Shown here: in pieces, positions 5,689 to 5,831 of the stretch
How the letters are laid out: the number at the start of each line of letters is the position of its first letter
Position numbering within the stretch: position 1 is the first letter of the stretch
Assembly: GCA_910586275.1 (NCBI GenBank)
Contig: CAJUIM010000159.1
Coordinates: 1 to 5,831, forward strand
Direction of reading: 5' to 3'
Length of the DNA: 5,831 nucleotides
DNA from: an uncultured Lachnospiraceae bacterium
Lineage (GTDB): Bacteria; Bacillota; Clostridia; Lachnospirales; Lachnospiraceae
Notes under the pieces: model-generated
Told to the model about the DNA's origin: nothing
Seen by the model: only the letters and a program-made list of their open reading frames with translations
Database searches by the model: none
Made by a program: the position numbers and the translations under genes

Positions 5689-5759
5689 TTATGTTTGCCA
5701 AATTCAAAATTGCTCTGTTTTTTATGTATAAAAGCTACAAAATGCTCCATGTCATTCAT

Positions 5760-5831
5760 TTAAGCCGCAGCCCGCGTCAGGAACCATGTTTTTAACTCGG
5801 ACCTTCGAAAAACGCCGGCACTTAGGCACTG
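5760..5831. repeat. Right arm of an imperfect inverted repeat
   Basis: Positions 5760-5802 are the inverted counterpart of 19-61 (39 of 44 aligned columns identical). Beyond it, the sequence diverges from the left arm and contains a 6-bp direct repeat, GGCACT, at 5817-5822 and 5825-5830, separated by TA. GCCGCAG at 5764-5770 corresponds to the strand that closes a stem in the left arm. The window ends in CTG, the first three bases of the expected partner CTGCGGC, so this copy probably continues past the window edge. The family is not recognised. Confidence 0.72.

Larger units (their letters stand above)
5449..5731. other. Candidate iteron-type replication origin / control region
   Basis: This stretch has no convincing gene. 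It combines two proximal iteron-like repeats, an inverted half-site, the rep promoter, an AT-rich segment (about 5554-5640) that could serve as an unwinding element, and a distal iteron-like repeat at 5671-5688. TTATACATA on the minus strand (5731-5723) matches the DnaA box TTATNCACA at all but one specified position, but such matches are common in AT-rich DNA. Three repeats are few for an active iteron origin, so this may be a control region only or a decayed origin. Confidence 0.4.

Noticed and set aside
5625..5759. 44-codon minus-strand reading frame (MNDMEHF...) beginning at the edge of the right repeat arm
   Set aside because: It has no ribosome site, is preceded immediately by an in-frame stop, overlaps iteron C and runs through AT-rich non-coding-looking DNA. 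No protein family is recognised.
1..5831. CRISPR arrays, tRNA or rRNA genes, transposase or integrase genes
   Set aside because: No regularly spaced repeats, no cloverleaf or rRNA-like sequence and no recombinase motifs were seen on either strand.

Overview
The window looks like a low-to-moderate-GC Bacillota genome, most likely a clostridial gut-type lineage such as Lachnospiraceae. That placement is an inference. It rests on AG-rich Shine-Dalgarno sites ahead of every gene, a Gram-positive-type signal peptidase, an S11 D-Ala-D-Ala carboxypeptidase with a C-terminal membrane anchor, and a Rep_3 initiator ending in a C-terminal motif typical of Firmicutes replication proteins.

Layout, left to right. 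Positions 1-61 hold one arm of an imperfect inverted repeat. Next is a leftward pair read from a good sigma-A promoter: trmB (tRNA m7G46 methyltransferase) then trxA (thioredoxin). A 226-bp divergent intergenic region follows, holding three alternating copies of a 9-bp AT-rich motif. It separates trmB from a rightward pair, an S11 carboxypeptidase and a type I signal peptidase, both cell-envelope enzymes. The signal peptidase converges with, and overlaps by 20 bp, an RmlD-like NAD(P)-dependent reductase on the minus strand. The reductase lies 39 bp downstream of a Rep_3-family replication initiator in the same direction, so the two probably form one operon.

The roughly 340 bp between the initiator and the right-hand repeat arm look like a plasmid-type replication/control region. 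They hold three iteron-like direct repeats, an inverted iteron half-site, an AT-rich stretch, a strong sigma-A promoter for rep, an upstream terminator-like hairpin and a structured mRNA leader. Positions 5760-5831 hold the second arm of the inverted repeat.

The unusual point is the combination: an iteron-type initiator with an apparently intact control region lies among housekeeping genes, and the whole cluster is bracketed by diverged inverted copies of an unidentified repeat. It could be a chromosomally domesticated plasmid initiator, a chromid or secondary replicon, or a segment between two copies of a dispersed repeat. The window alone cannot decide between these. Six genes are well supported and all appear intact.
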